Counted from the stretch's first letter, positions 8,955-18,856 are shown. The stretch: DNA of 64,000 nt from JBEKCD01 sp050015055 (GCA_050015055.1 JBEKCD010000006.1:62001-126000), one strand, 5' to 3'. The notes: generated from the letters alone by a model not told the origin. Program-made: numbers and translations.

Positions 8955-9542
8955 GTGCCCACGAAGGAAAGGGATGTTTCGGTTCTAGAGTTTCATCCGT
9001 TGACGCGTGAGAAGTGGGCTGATGCTGAGAAGTTGTTTGGTCAGCGTGGCGCATGCGGAGGTTGTTGGTGCATGTCCTGGAGGTTAGCCCGCTCAGACTT
9101 TGTGCGGCAGCGAGGTGAAATGAACAAGAAGGCTTTGAAAGGCCTAGTGGATTCCGGCAAGGTCCCTGGGATTCTAGCGTATTCAGAAGGCCAGCCGATT
9201 GGGTGGTGTGCAGTTGCACCGCGAGAGGCTTTTCCAAGGCTGGAGCGATCGAGAATATTGAGTCGGGTTGATGATAAGCCTGTATGGTCAGTCGTGTGCT
9301 TCTTTGTTGCCAAGGCATTCAGGGGCAAGGGAGTGAGTGTTAGACTGTTGGGTGCAGCTGTGGACTACGTGAGAGGGCAAGGGGGCAAGATTGTTGAAGG
9401 ATACCCGGTTGAACCTAAGAAAGATTGGAGACCTCCTGATCCATTCGTCTATACTGGTCTCGCTTCCGCATTTCGTAGGGCTGGGTTCGTGGAGGTCATT
9501 CGCCGCTCAGATACTCGACCTGTTATGAGGTACGAACTCTGA
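8955..9542 (+). CDS. GNAT family N-acetyltransferase
   Basis: A 195-residue acyl-CoA-dependent acetyltransferase of the GNAT fold. The acetyl-CoA pyrophosphate-binding motif is VAKAFRGKGVSVRLLGAA (Q/R-x-x-G-x-G/A type), preceded by the beta-strand VWSVVCFFV. The N-terminal part contains GACGGCWCMSW, a Cys/Trp-rich segment found in one GNAT subfamily of unknown substrate. The start is GTG 8955, with GGGGAT a few bases upstream. It stands alone and faces away from tyrS. Confidence 0.85.
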   Translation: MPTKERDVSVLEFHPLTREKWADAEKLFGQRGACGGCWCMSWRLARSDFVRQRGEMNKKALKGLVDSGKVPGILAYSEGQPIGWCAVAPREAFPRLERSRILSRVDDKPVWSVVCFFVAKAFRGKGVSVRLLGAAVDYVRGQGGKIVEGYPVEPKKDWRPPDPFVYTGLASAFRRAGFVEVIRRSDTRPVMRYEL

Positions 9543-9599
9543 ACATGTCAAAACTGTATTATCATAAATTGGGAAGAAACGAGCTTGGCTAGGGGAACA

Positions 9600-11297
9600 T
9601 TACTGTTCTTTTTGTTTGATATTGATTATCTTTTCAATGTCTAGTTCGAAAGCTGCCGTGGGGTTTTCCAGTTTCCATGTTTCTAGGACTTTCGGGTTGA
9701 TTTCGCCCAGGACTCCAACTTCTGCTCCTTTGACGATTGTCTTGCATGCTCTGCCGCTTATGAAGCTTGGATGTTCCGTTTCTCTCATTTGCCATTCCAG
9801 CCCCAAGTTCGCCATGAAAGCTTCCAGGGTTGACTTGGCTTCCGTGAAACTGGCGTTTGCGTCGTAAATGATTGCGGCAAGTCTGTCTTCGTCCCTCGTT
9901 CTCGTTTCTCTCTTCTCATCCAGGAGAGTGACTTTGCCGAGTTCGAAGAGTTTTTGCGGGCACTCAACGTGCAGGTTGTTGCTCACAAATTCGATAAGGC
10001 TCGGTAACAACCAGTTTCTCAGGCATGTTAATGTTATGACTTTAGGGTTGGAGATTTCAACTATTCTCTCTTTCTTGCGGTTCATTTTTTTGAACAGGTT
10101 CTCGGGGTTTGTCAGCGTGTATGTGAGGACTTCTTGAAATCCCAGCCCAACCATCAGCTCTCTCGCAACGTCAATCATGCCCTGTTCAGGTCTCACCCGG
10201 CCGGTTGTGGCCATTTCGCGCCACAACGGCTTGATGTTGTTGTAATCGTAGGCTATTGCAACGTCTTCGACGAGGTCAATGGGGTGCATCACGTCGATTC
10301 TGTAGCATGCAATCTGCACGTGCACTCGATTCCTCTCAACTTCTTCAGTGCCATGACCTGCCTTGCGAAGCATTTGTGCAATCTGCTTGGCTTTCAGCTG
10401 CAAACCCAAGACTTTGTTAGCATAATCAACGTTCAGATCCATTTGGCCGGTGTCGAGATTAGGTGTTACAATATCCAAGTGCCTGTGTGGATAGTGGATT
10501 TTGGCTGCGTAGGCTTCGCCCCCACGGTCGATTAAGGACAGAGTGACGATTTTTAGAGTGTTGAGTACGGCTTCGTCCATTGTTCCAGTGACTTCGACAA
10601 GAATGTTCTTAGTGTCCTCCGTAACTTTTCCAAGATCGTTCGAGTTGATTACTGGCGGAAAAGAGAGCGGCTTGTTCTCTGCATCTAGAAGGATTGGGTA
10701 GACCTCGTGTTTGCGTACGATGTGGCCGTACTCGAGACCTTTTGGATGATGTGCCAGTATTTCTTTCAGGCTCATCTCCTCCGTGAAGCCCAGTGGCGCG
10801 AAGCTGACTTCATTTGGCTTTGCGACCGTGTACTGCAATGGCAGTCTAATCAAGTCTAGGTTGTAAAGCCCGATTGATGTTCGCCTTCTGTTCCTTCCGT
10901 AAGTCTGATCGAGCTTGTCCTGCATGTGCATGAAGCCGCGAATTATGTTGTCCGTCAGCCTTAGATTCTTGACTATGGAGCAGCCGATGTAAGGACGTAT
11001 GTTTTCCAGTCTTTGATCAACGTGAACCTCGGCTGACTGTTTGCCAACCGCATACGTCTTCAGGCCTTCTTCAATGCCCAGAAACCCTCGTAAAGCTCTG
11101 ACCAAGCCCTCAATGTTCCAGATGTCCGGCCGATTTGTGTCCTTTATTTCAACGCTCACAGTGCCTTCTTTCTCGTCGAACAGCTTCGCTTCTCCCTTGA
11201 CAAAAGCAAGCATATCGTTGATCTTGTCTAAGTCTTTGTGCAGTTCCATTCCGAGCAGTCTTTCGAACTCGGCATAGTCTATGTCTATTGTCGGCAT
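9600..11297 (-). CDS. pheT: Phenylalanyl-tRNA synthetase beta subunit
   Basis: A 565-residue beta subunit of the alpha2beta2 PheRS, archaeal type (shorter than bacterial PheT and without its N-terminal EMAP-like domain). Visible features are the B1/B5 region (MPTIDIDYAEFERLLGM at the N-terminus), the segment YRIDVMHPIDLVEDVAIAYDYNNI, and the catalytic-like core near VLTYTLTNPENLFKKM. It follows pheS directly with no gap between the pheS stop and this ATG, so the two form an operon and are made in equal amounts. Confidence 0.96.
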   Translation of the reverse strand: MPTIDIDYAEFERLLGMELHKDLDKINDMLAFVKGEAKLFDEKEGTVSVEIKDTNRPDIWNIEGLVRALRGFLGIEEGLKTYAVGKQSAEVHVDQRLENIRPYIGCSIVKNLRLTDNIIRGFMHMQDKLDQTYGRNRRRTSIGLYNLDLIRLPLQYTVAKPNEVSFAPLGFTEEMSLKEILAHHPKGLEYGHIVRKHEVYPILLDAENKPLSFPPVINSNDLGKVTEDTKNILVEVTGTMDEAVLNTLKIVTLSLIDRGGEAYAAKIHYPHRHLDIVTPNLDTGQMDLNVDYANKVLGLQLKAKQIAQMLRKAGHGTEEVERNRVHVQIACYRIDVMHPIDLVEDVAIAYDYNNIKPLWREMATTGRVRPEQGMIDVARELMVGLGFQEVLTYTLTNPENLFKKMNRKKERIVEISNPKVITLTCLRNWLLPSLIEFVSNNLHVECPQKLFELGKVTLLDEKRETRTRDEDRLAAIIYDANASFTEAKSTLEAFMANLGLEWQMRETEHPSFISGRACKTIVKGAEVGVLGEINPKVLETWKLENPTAAFELDIEKIINIKQKEQ

Positions 11298-12809
11298 CTA
11301 GACCACCGCTTTCCTCCTTAGCCAGTCCAAGTCTTGAGTGAAAATGCATCGTATCTCCTCGATCCTGGCCCTCATCATGAACAGGCGGTCGATGCCTAAG
11401 CCCCATGCGATAACTGGCTCTTTGATGTCCAAGGGCATTGTGACTTCAGGTCTGAAGATTCCTGAGCCGCCGAACTCTATCCATCCATAACCCTTCCTGT
11501 ACGCAGCAAGTTCGACGCTCGGCTCTGTGAAGGGGAAGTAGTCGGGCCTGAACTTGACCTTGTCCGCCCCCGCGATTTCGGTGGCGAATTTTCCTAGCAC
11601 ACCCAGCAGATCTCGCAGTGTCAAATCCTTGTCAATGATTATGCCTTCAACCTGATTGAACTCTGTCAGATGTGTCTTGTCCACTATCTCGGGTCTGTAG
11701 CATCGGACAATCGAGAAGTATCTGCCTGGAACTTGCAGGTCTTTGCTCAGCAGCGTTCTCGCGCTGAGGCATGTTCCGTGTCCTCGCAGAATAAGGCGCT
11801 TGGCTTCTTTCGTGGAGTATTTGTATTTCCAGCCGGTGGAGCCTGTTTTCCAACCGTTTTCATGAGTCTGTCTCACGTTGTCAAGGATTTTCTTGGGAAC
11901 GTCTATGCTTCCTTCTTTTGGCGATTTGACGAAGTATATGCCTGATGCTTCGCGAGCTGGATGGTCCTGAGGCGTGTAAAGGGCGTCGAAGTTGAAGAAA
12001 GATGTTTCAACAGCGGTGCCGACCATTTCCTTGAATCCTAAAGTAACAAGCTTGTCTCTCACTTCTTCGAGGAATTGCATGTATGGATGCTTCTTGCCGG
12101 GCCACGTCTCAGCCACGGGCGCCTCTACATTGTATCTTTGAAGCTTCACCTTCTTCCATTTTCCCCCGACGATAAGCTCCTGCGTCAACTGAGTCACTTC
12201 AGGGGCTTCACTTGCTCCTTCTTCCAGTGTTTCCCTGCCGACTGGTGTCAACTCAATAACGCGTCTTGTCTTTCCTTCAACGTCAAGAAGCTTCCTTCCT
12301 TTGAGAACCTGCACGGCCCCTTGAAGCTCAGGATCCAGCTCTTCAGCCGTCACCTTTTCTTTTTCATTCAAAACCTGAAGCAATCTTTCATCATTGCCCA
12401 CTTCCGGTTTCATGACCGCCTGCAACACGTCTGCTTTCGAGTCAAGCGTCGTCCATTTTTTCTTCTGAGCCCACCCCAGCGCGATTGGTATGAATTGCTT
12501 TTCCAACCCTGCTTTTTCAAAAGCACTTTTGCGCGAAGCTTTTCCGCCGAGGTTTTCCAAAGCGTTTATGAGGCGCCGTTCTGGCAGGCCTTTTCCCGCG
12601 TGAAGCTTTCCTTCTGTATTAAGCTTCAACACAGTCTCCTTGCGTTCATGGATTCTCACAAGTCCTTTTTCCTGCAGTGTGATGGCGGCACGCATTACAG
12701 CCGCATCTGACAGTCCGCTCTTTTTCATGAGTCGTTCCACACTCGCTTCCTCGATGAATTTGCCCACTGCTGAAAGCGTCTGGCGTTCGTGTTTTCTTAA
12801 CTCAACCAT
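11298..12809 (-). CDS. pheS: Phenylalanyl-tRNA synthetase alpha subunit
   Basis: The catalytic class II subunit of PheRS, about 503 residues. The N-terminal third is a set of winged-helix tRNA-binding domains (starting VELRKHERQTLSAVG). The C-terminal half is the catalytic core, with HPAREASGIYF, the motif 2 region and motif 3 GLGIDRLFMMR. I chose the ATG at 12809. An in-frame ATG exists at 12863, but a TATA-like TTTTATTAAA lies only a few bases before it, so transcription probably starts downstream of that codon. Operon with pheT. Confidence 0.95.
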   Translation of the reverse strand: MVELRKHERQTLSAVGKFIEEASVERLMKKSGLSDAAVMRAAITLQEKGLVRIHERKETVLKLNTEGKLHAGKGLPERRLINALENLGGKASRKSAFEKAGLEKQFIPIALGWAQKKKWTTLDSKADVLQAVMKPEVGNDERLLQVLNEKEKVTAEELDPELQGAVQVLKGRKLLDVEGKTRRVIELTPVGRETLEEGASEAPEVTQLTQELIVGGKWKKVKLQRYNVEAPVAETWPGKKHPYMQFLEEVRDKLVTLGFKEMVGTAVETSFFNFDALYTPQDHPAREASGIYFVKSPKEGSIDVPKKILDNVRQTHENGWKTGSTGWKYKYSTKEAKRLILRGHGTCLSARTLLSKDLQVPGRYFSIVRCYRPEIVDKTHLTEFNQVEGIIIDKDLTLRDLLGVLGKFATEIAGADKVKFRPDYFPFTEPSVELAAYRKGYGWIEFGGSGIFRPEVTMPLDIKEPVIAWGLGIDRLFMMRARIEEIRCIFTQDLDWLRRKAVV

Positions 12810-13077
12810 GCTGTTCCGCACCCATAAGCAGGATGAACTGGATTTCGTAATGTAGTTGCTCATATTTTAATAAAAGCCTGACTCCAGAACGCGTTCGGTT
12901 CATACGTTGGCCACGATGACATCGCAGAATCCGAGCTGATGTCTCGCGCTGAGCCACGTTGATTGAACATGGGCTGATGTGTGTCCTGATAAACCTACTC
13001 TGAAAAACTGGAAGATTTAGGGCATAACCCTTTTTCTTATCTGAACCGTTGCCGCCGTGTGCTTGAGCGGTTATATG

Positions 13078-13407
13078 CTATTTGGTGCTCTGCCGAGTGC
13101 GAAAGTCCGTTCCAGAGATGTTTTGAATTGAATTGTAGACTGTGTCCCTGTCGCCGTGTGCGTCTTCAACCTGTTCTTTCAATTTCTTTATGTCCATGGG
13201 GCAATTCTTGGCTACTTCTTTTATGAATTCCTTCAGCTCTTTTTCGTCAAAGTGGCAGGTTGTTGTAAGCTCTTCGACGATTTCTTTCGAGGTGCGAGAA
13301 TCGGCGCCACAGCTTTCTTTTAGCTCTTCAATTGCAAGTTCTAGAAACCTGGGCTCAACGCCGCACTTGATACTCAAATCATTCGCCCATTTTTTGTCGT
13401 CTGTCAA
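13078..13407 (-). CDS. Hypothetical small helical protein
   Basis: A 109-residue protein I do not recognise. It is highly charged, predicted all-helical, and has five cysteines spread as single residues (IKCG, ESCG, TTCH, KNCP). The central part looks like repeated helical units of 28-30 residues, each of the form ELKE-(S/F)...C-(G/H/P), which suggests an internal duplication. No signal or membrane segment. It stands alone in a gene-poor stretch. Confidence 0.5.
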   Translation of the reverse strand: MTDDKKWANDLSIKCGVEPRFLELAIEELKESCGADSRTSKEIVEELTTTCHFDEKELKEFIKEVAKNCPMDIKKLKEQVEDAHGDRDTVYNSIQNISGTDFRTRQSTK

Positions 13408-13700
13408 CTTTGTTCGCTCCCTGTTTCGAGCATTTATTGAGAGGACAACTTCATTATTTAAGCATTGGCCTTTCCCAGAACGTCCTAATTATCGTGGAGA
13501 TTTGCGACAACTGGTCAAGGTTGTTCAAACTGCAATTTCTGCGGTGCGGGCTTTCAGACAGCACAATCTAGGTCTTGTTGGCTTCATCTATTCCTCCAGT
13601 TGGAGAGATTGTGGGAACCAAGTAGGGCCTTCCAAGCGTATAGTTCAGCCTTAATCATGCACGTGGGAGGCCTTTTATCCTTGATGCTGTACGTTCATGT

Positions 13701-14129
13701 TTGAGAACTGTGAACAAATACAGTCTGCGTAATGTTGCACTGATAATCGGGGCTTCCGTGATAGTTGCCCTTGCAACTTACGGCGTTAGCCTTTGGCTTC
13801 TCACGTTATATACGCACGCCCTCGCATCCCGGTATGGCCCATCGCCTTTCTATTCATCTGTTTACCAGCCTCCAGAAATTTCAGCTTTGGATGGAATATT
13901 GTTAATTCTTGCAGGTGCGGCGTTTCTTCTCGGTTCGGGCGGAATAAGCCGCAACACTTCACGCGCCGCGTTGTGGGCTTCAGTAGCAAATGCATTTGGC
14001 AAAGAGACTGTGGGGCCCTCTGAGATGATGCGAATAGACGCGTGGAAGCCGAAGGGTTACGTCCGATTGGGGTTGACTTTGATCATAGCGGGAATCTTCT
14101 TAATCATCTCATCCTTTCTTTTGGTCTAG
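13701..14129 (+). CDS. Small membrane protein, function unknown
   Basis: A 142-residue protein with three predicted membrane segments: residues about 13-38 (ALIIGASVIVALATYGVSLWLL), 64-80 (ILLILAGAAFLLGSGG) and 120-140 (RLGLTLIIAGIFLIISSFLLV). A short extracytoplasmic loop between the first two is rich in Tyr, Ser and Pro. No catalytic motif is visible. The start is TTG 13701, with GTG 13710 as an alternative. It lies just ahead of trpS on the same strand. Confidence 0.6.
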   Translation: MRTVNKYSLRNVALIIGASVIVALATYGVSLWLLTLYTHALASRYGPSPFYSSVYQPPEISALDGILLILAGAAFLLGSGGISRNTSRAALWASVANAFGKETVGPSEMMRIDAWKPKGYVRLGLTLIIAGIFLIISSFLLV

Positions 14130-14221
14130 ATCCCCCTATGAAAGGCAGGAGTGCATGTTCGCACAAAACTTAATACGTTTTCTTTGAATTGTATAGGAAA
14201 CCGTGGTAGTGGGCGTCAAAT

Positions 14222-15352
14222 TTGACAGATGAGGAAAAAAATGAGATGGTTGTCACCCCATGGGAAGTTCGGGGCAAGGTTGACTATGACCGTTTGATAC
14301 GTGAGTTTGGAACCCAACCCCTCACCGACGAGTTGCTGCAGAGGCTGGCAAAATACACGGGCGAACTCCATCTCCAACTGCGCAGAAAACTGTTCTTCTC
14401 TCACCGCGACTTGGACACGGTCTTGGACTTGTACGACAAGGGAACAAAGTTCGTGTTATACACTGGCCGAGGTCCCTCTGGTCCTGTACACATAGGGCAT
14501 CTTGTTCCGTGGATTTTCACGAAACACTTGCAGGATGCATTTGACACTAGGCTCTATTTCCAGATGACTGACGACGAGAAATTTGTGGTGGACGACGAAC
14601 GCAAACTCGCGGAAACCACGGAAACAGGTTACGATAACGCTCTTGATTTGGTTGCATTGGGTTTTGAGCCGGAGAAGACGTTCATAATCTACGATGTTCA
14701 GGACATTGACCTGCTCTACGACATTGCACTGGAAGTTGCCAAGCGTATAACGTATTCGACGGCCAGAGCCACCTTCGGATTCCAGGAGAGCACGAACCTC
14801 GGCTGGGTGTTCTGGCCGGCCGTGCAAGCGGTTCCCTGCTTCATACACAAGAAGCTGACCGGCGAAAACGTTCCCGCCCTCATTCCTGCGGCCATAGATC
14901 AGGATCCCTACTGGCGAATCACCCGAGATATCGCTCCAAAACTGGGCTACTACAAACCCGCGCAAATTCACAATCGCTTCTTGCCGGGGTTGGGAATAGG
15001 AGGAAAAATGAGCGCGTCTGAACCGGACACGGCGATTTTCACTGTTGACCCGCCTGATGTCGTGAAGAGAAAAGTCTGGAACGCTTTCACAGGCGGAAAG
15101 GGAACGGTGGCGGAGCAGAGGAAGGAAGGTGCGAACCCGGATGTTTGCTCGGTCTACCAGTACTTCCTCTACCTTTTCGAGGAAGATGACAAGAGGCTCG
15201 CAGAAAGAGAGAGAAAATGCAGGGCCGGCGGAATATTGTGCGGCGAATGCAAAAAGGACCTGACCGAACGGATCAACCGGTTTCTTGCTGAGCACCAGAA
15301 GAAACGGGAAAAAGCCAAAGACAAAATAGAGAAGTATCATATCAAACGTTGA
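14222..15352 (+). CDS. trpS: Tryptophanyl-tRNA synthetase
   Basis: A 376-residue class I synthetase of archaeal/eukaryotic type that charges tRNA-Trp. The HIGH-type motif is PSGPVHIGHLVPW and the KMSKS-type motif is IGGKMSASEPD. The N-terminal extension (about 70 residues before the Rossmann fold) is typical of archaeal TrpRS. The start is TTG. The stop overlaps the region just before the flavin reductase gene, so both are probably on one transcript. Its substrate tRNA genes are in this same window (19.9 kb and the broken copy). Confidence 0.96.
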   Translation: MTDEEKNEMVVTPWEVRGKVDYDRLIREFGTQPLTDELLQRLAKYTGELHLQLRRKLFFSHRDLDTVLDLYDKGTKFVLYTGRGPSGPVHIGHLVPWIFTKHLQDAFDTRLYFQMTDDEKFVVDDERKLAETTETGYDNALDLVALGFEPEKTFIIYDVQDIDLLYDIALEVAKRITYSTARATFGFQESTNLGWVFWPAVQAVPCFIHKKLTGENVPALIPAAIDQDPYWRITRDIAPKLGYYKPAQIHNRFLPGLGIGGKMSASEPDTAIFTVDPPDVVKRKVWNAFTGGKGTVAEQRKEGANPDVCSVYQYFLYLFEEDDKRLAERERKCRAGGILCGECKKDLTERINRFLAEHQKKREKAKDKIEKYHIKR

Positions 15353-15366
15353 GGTGCGTGTGGCAC

Positions 15367-15930
15367 ATGCGCGAGAAAGAAAAAGTCGAAGTCGACGCTA
15401 GTTCAGCCTACAGGCTTCTTCATCCTATGCACACGGTGCTCGTCACGAGCGTGGGAAAAACTGGAAAACCCAACATCATAACCTTGGCGTGGGCAATGCC
15501 TGCCTCCATAAGCCCGCCGCTCGTGGCCATAAGCGTCTCGCCACGAAGACACTCACACACGCTCATCGAAGAATCGAAAGAGTTTGTAGTTAACATACCT
15601 ACGATGGACATGCTGGACAAGGCTGTATTCTGCGGAACAACCAGCGGCAGAAACCATGACAAATTCAAGGAAACAGGCTTAACACCGCTTCCTGGAAAGA
15701 AAGTCAAAGCGCCGCTCATAGAAGAATGCGTGGGTCATCTAGAATGTAAACTTCACAGTCAATTCACGGCAGGCGACCACACGATATTCGTGGGCGAAAT
15801 AGTTGACGCCCATGTTGACAAAGGAGCCTTCAGAGACTCGTATGACCTGGAAAAAACACACATGATTTTTCATCTTGGAGGAGACAAATACTCGACTCTT
15901 GAGCCAAAAGTCTTCGAATCCAAGGGGTAA
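15367..15930 (+). CDS. Flavin reductase / flavoredoxin family protein
   Basis: A 187-residue FMN-binding split-barrel protein. Family signs are VTSVGKTGKPNIITLAWAMP and PPLVAISVSPRRHSHTLIEE in the FMN-binding half, then EFVVNIPT and the substrate/flavin loop CGTTSGRNHDKF. Members bind FMN tightly and reduce flavins or pass electrons. I chose ATG 15367 because GAGGTG lies 11 bases ahead, overlapping the trpS stop. The gene is probably translationally coupled to trpS. Confidence 0.85.
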   Translation: MREKEKVEVDASSAYRLLHPMHTVLVTSVGKTGKPNIITLAWAMPASISPPLVAISVSPRRHSHTLIEESKEFVVNIPTMDMLDKAVFCGTTSGRNHDKFKETGLTPLPGKKVKAPLIEECVGHLECKLHSQFTAGDHTIFVGEIVDAHVDKGAFRDSYDLEKTHMIFHLGGDKYSTLEPKVFESKG

Positions 15931-16059
15931 GGGCGACCGGGTGCGCCAGCTTCGTGTCTTCAATTCGTTGCCGATTAAACATTTAAGCCACCTATGTGTA
16001 GAAAAAGGGCATTGTGAATAGATTTCAGTCTTGCTTTGGCCCTGTAGGTTGGAAGTTTA

Positions 16060-16965
16060 ATGAGTGAATATGACAAGGAAGCTTTCGAGAAGTTCAAGTT
16101 GTCAGGAAGGATTCTTCGGGAAGCACGTGAGGAGATTAAGAGCTATGTTCGTGAAGGCATGATGATAATCGACATCTGCGAGAAGGCGGAGGATCTGATA
16201 AAGAAAAAGGGTGCAAAGCCAGCTTTTCCATGCAACGTTTCGATAAACGAGGTGGCGGCACACTACACGTCTCCACCGGATGACAAGAGGCGGGTTCCCG
16301 AGAACTCGGTTGTTAAGGTAGATATTGGCGCACATGTAGACGGCTACGTGACCGACACCGCAGTGACTGTTTGTTTGAACCGTGATTATGAAGATCTCGT
16401 GGCAACTGCGGAGCGCGCCTTGAAAGTTGCTACAGAGAACATTAAGCCAGGGATTTCAGCCTCAAAACTCGGGACATTAATCGAGAGCACGATAAAATCG
16501 CGCGGTTTCAAACCGATATCAAATCTCACTGGGCATCAGGTTGGTCGGTACATCTTGCACACTGGCACTTCAATACCGAATGTCTCCCAGTTGTCTTTTA
16601 CGAAACTCAAGCTCGGGGGAGTCTATGCGATTGAGCCATTCGTGACGCTGCCAGATGCAGTTGGAAGAGTTGAAGACGGGGACGAGTCTACGATTTTCAG
16701 GTTCATCAAGTCGAGATCGCCAAAAGATCCGTATGCTAAGCAGCTTCTGAAATTCATTGAAGAGAATTTCAGGACTCTGCCCTTTGCGGAGCGCTGGTTG
16801 CAGGGCGTAGTGCCCAAAGAACACCACAGAGAAGCGTTCAATGAGCTTCTATCTTCGAAGGCTCTCATGTACTATCCTGTGTTCGTTGAAGCAAGCCGAA
16901 GAACCGTCGCTCAGGCGGAGCACACGGTCATGATAGTTGAGGACGGCTGTCTCGTCCTGACCTAG
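16060..16965 (+). CDS. map: Methionine aminopeptidase, type II
   Basis: A 301-residue dinuclear-metal aminopeptidase that removes initiator Met. The pita-bread metal ligands are visible: substrate His in AAHYTSPPDDKR, Asp in VKVDIGAHVDG, Asp in VTDTAVTV, His in LTGHQVGRYILH, Glu in YAIEPFVT and Glu in QAEHTVMI. The 60-residue insertion in the C-terminal half (winged-helix-like) marks type II, as in archaea and eukaryotes. It converges on the zinc-ribbon membrane gene and overlaps it by 4 bases. Confidence 0.96.
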   Translation: MSEYDKEAFEKFKLSGRILREAREEIKSYVREGMMIIDICEKAEDLIKKKGAKPAFPCNVSINEVAAHYTSPPDDKRRVPENSVVKVDIGAHVDGYVTDTAVTVCLNRDYEDLVATAERALKVATENIKPGISASKLGTLIESTIKSRGFKPISNLTGHQVGRYILHTGTSIPNVSQLSFTKLKLGGVYAIEPFVTLPDAVGRVEDGDESTIFRFIKSRSPKDPYAKQLLKFIEENFRTLPFAERWLQGVVPKEHHREAFNELLSSKALMYYPVFVEASRRTVAQAEHTVMIVEDGCLVLT

Positions 16966-17393
16966 AACGGGAATCGTTCCTTTTCCTTTTCTTTAACTTC
17001 CCTGTAGATTGCCGTTATCAACATTTTGTCGTTGCATTTCTGGCAGGGGTCAGTTTCCTTGAATATATAGTCGCCGCGCTGGAATTCTCTGACGTTCTTA
17101 ACGCCGCACTTTCTGCATTCGACAGTCGTCATTACGGGAGGAACTACGATTTTCAATTTTAACAGTCTTCTTCTCGTCTCAACGAGCACGTACGTGGATA
17201 TGGCTATTCCCAGAATGCCGAGGGCCAGCAGAACGTACGCGCCTGTCAGATCGTTTCCGACGTTGAAGTATCCGACCACGAGGGCTGCCGCAAAAATCAG
17301 TGCCACCAGTGACAACGCCAGGGTTATGAACACTACGAGAAGTACGAATGACGAGATTCTGCTCGTCGTTTTTGAAGCTGAGGTTCCGCTCAT
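16962..17393 (-). CDS. Two-TM protein with C-terminal zinc ribbon
   Basis: A 143-residue protein with two predicted membrane segments (about 16-42 and 52-70) followed by a cytoplasmic zinc-ribbon-like domain with CRKCGVKNV and, 25 residues on, CQKCNDK. The order and the small size suggest a membrane-anchored ribbon protein of unknown role. The gene follows the DUF1512 gene on the same strand with 12 bases between, so they are likely one transcription unit. Confidence 0.65.
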   Translation of the reverse strand: MSGTSASKTTSRISSFVLLVVFITLALSLVALIFAAALVVGYFNVGNDLTGAYVLLALGILGIAISTYVLVETRRRLLKLKIVVPPVMTTVECRKCGVKNVREFQRGDYIFKETDPCQKCNDKMLITAIYREVKEKEKERFPF

Positions 17394-17405
17394 TTCATTC
17401 GTCTC

Positions 17406-18545
17406 CTATTGTCCGATGCCGATGGTGTTTCCGATTCCGGCGATTATCACTTTGTCTCCTTCCTTCGTCTTTTCCACCACGACCTGTTTCACCCTTTCAA
17501 GCACTTTGTCAGTCGAATCAAACACTTCCTTACGCAAAGGCGACACTGCGTCGCCGATGTCCTCTTTTATCACCACGGCGTTTATCGAAATGTGATATTT
17601 CAGCAGTGAGTCTTCAATCTTGTACTGGTCAACGCCCGGTCCGCCGATTGCTGCGCCCACTCCTTCAGCAATCTCTCCCAGCTCCTCCCCTTCGAGCTTC
17701 AGGGCAGCGTCAATCATGACCACTGTAGCAATTTTCCCTTCGTTCTCTTCAATGACCGCCTTTATCGCGTCTCCAGGTTTGCCCACGTTTCCTCCTGGTC
17801 CCTCAGCCTTTATCACGAACGCGGTGCGTCCTTCATATGGAACAGTGGCGACAACGCAGTCTTTCGCCACTTTTCTTGTTTCGTATCCGTGCATGAGTTT
17901 TGCCGCGACAAGTGCGCCCGCTCCATCGCCTATCGGCTGACCATACGCAAACGCCTTTAGAGCGCTCGCGTAGGCTTCTGCTTCCCGCATGACGAGTGGC
18001 AGGATCATCTGTATCTGCATTATCACGTAGAGGCTCAGGGTTTTCTTGCCGAGCAGGTAATAGTGGCGAATAACCTTGTAGATGAAGTTAAGCGCGCTGG
18101 CCGCTTCGAGGGTGTTTTCCAAGTTGTTCACTTGAGTTTCATCTGAGGCTGGCGCCATCGACTTCACTTCATCCTTGAAACGCGTGTCTCTAACGTCGAG
18201 TATGTGTTCAAGCTTCCAAACTACGCCTGCGGGGTCAAGGTTCTGCGGCCCTATCGTGAAGTACTCCAAGAACCTGTCAACCTTGTCGGTGGGGTCTGCC
18301 TGCGGCTTTCCAATCTCCTTTATCGTTTCTACCGCGATTTTTCGTCCTTCTTCCTTTATGAACTTGAGCTTATACAGTGACACTTCAACTTCCCTGAGCA
18401 TCACGTACATCTGAATTCTCTGCCCATAGAATATGAAAACTATAAAAATGACGTAGAAAAGAATGTTCAAAATCCAAGTTACACTCGCGTCTCCAAACTG
18501 TGCAAGCTTGGTCTGAGCACCCATCAATGCCAGGATTATGTTCAC
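17406..18545 (-). CDS. DUF1512 family membrane-anchored protein
   Basis: A 379-residue protein matching the archaeal DUF1512 pattern: one N-terminal membrane segment (about 22-42, ILNILFYVIFIVFIFYGQR), the MLREVEVSLYKL segment, and a long soluble part. The latter carries YFTIGPQNLDPAGVVWKL, then FVIKAEGPGGNVGKPGDA, and ends GIGNTIGIGQ. The family is nearly confined to TACK archaea and has no known function. It is probably co-transcribed with the two-TM zinc-ribbon gene downstream. Confidence 0.8.
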   Translation of the reverse strand: MNIILALMGAQTKLAQFGDASVTWILNILFYVIFIVFIFYGQRIQMYVMLREVEVSLYKLKFIKEEGRKIAVETIKEIGKPQADPTDKVDRFLEYFTIGPQNLDPAGVVWKLEHILDVRDTRFKDEVKSMAPASDETQVNNLENTLEAASALNFIYKVIRHYYLLGKKTLSLYVIMQIQMILPLVMREAEAYASALKAFAYGQPIGDGAGALVAAKLMHGYETRKVAKDCVVATVPYEGRTAFVIKAEGPGGNVGKPGDAIKAVIEENEGKIATVVMIDAALKLEGEELGEIAEGVGAAIGGPGVDQYKIEDSLLKYHISINAVVIKEDIGDAVSPLRKEVFDSTDKVLERVKQVVVEKTKEGDKVIIAGIGNTIGIGQ

Positions 18546-18627
18546 AAACTCACCTTTTGGAAAAAGACTATCAGCGCTTAGTTATAAGTCTTAGCTAATT
18601 ATCCTCCAAATCGACAGGTTGATTAAA

Positions 18628-18755
18628 TGGGGCTACCAGCTTTCCCGGGTTCACATGGCCGAAGACCACACTACAACCGGAAACGGAACGTGGTTTAACT
18701 TCTGAGTTCGGTATGGGATCAGGTGGGACCCACGCCCTATGACCGGCAAACCCCA
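18628..18755 (-). rRNA. rrf: 5S ribosomal RNA
   Basis: Read on the minus strand the sequence has the 5S core CCGAACTCAGAAGTTAAACC, the upstream GGGTCCCACCTGATCCCAT, and terminal strands TGGGG...CCCCA that pair to close helix I. Length is about 128 nt, in the archaeal range. No 16S, 23S or tRNA genes flank it on this strand, so the 5S gene is unlinked from the main rRNA operon, as is common in TACK archaea. Confidence 0.93.
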
Positions 18756-18856
18756 ACATACACGACAATCTTGTACTCATAAGCTTATCGCTTTCCACGT
18801 TTGAACCCCATATCCGATGCTGTTCGTCTGTGCAATTTGGCAGATGAAGGAATAAC

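Noticed and set aside
12900..13070. Possible box C/D RNA (GATGAC, TGATGT and CTGA motifs) before pheS
   Set aside because: The spacing between boxes does not leave proper 10-12 nt guides and the motifs are imperfect.
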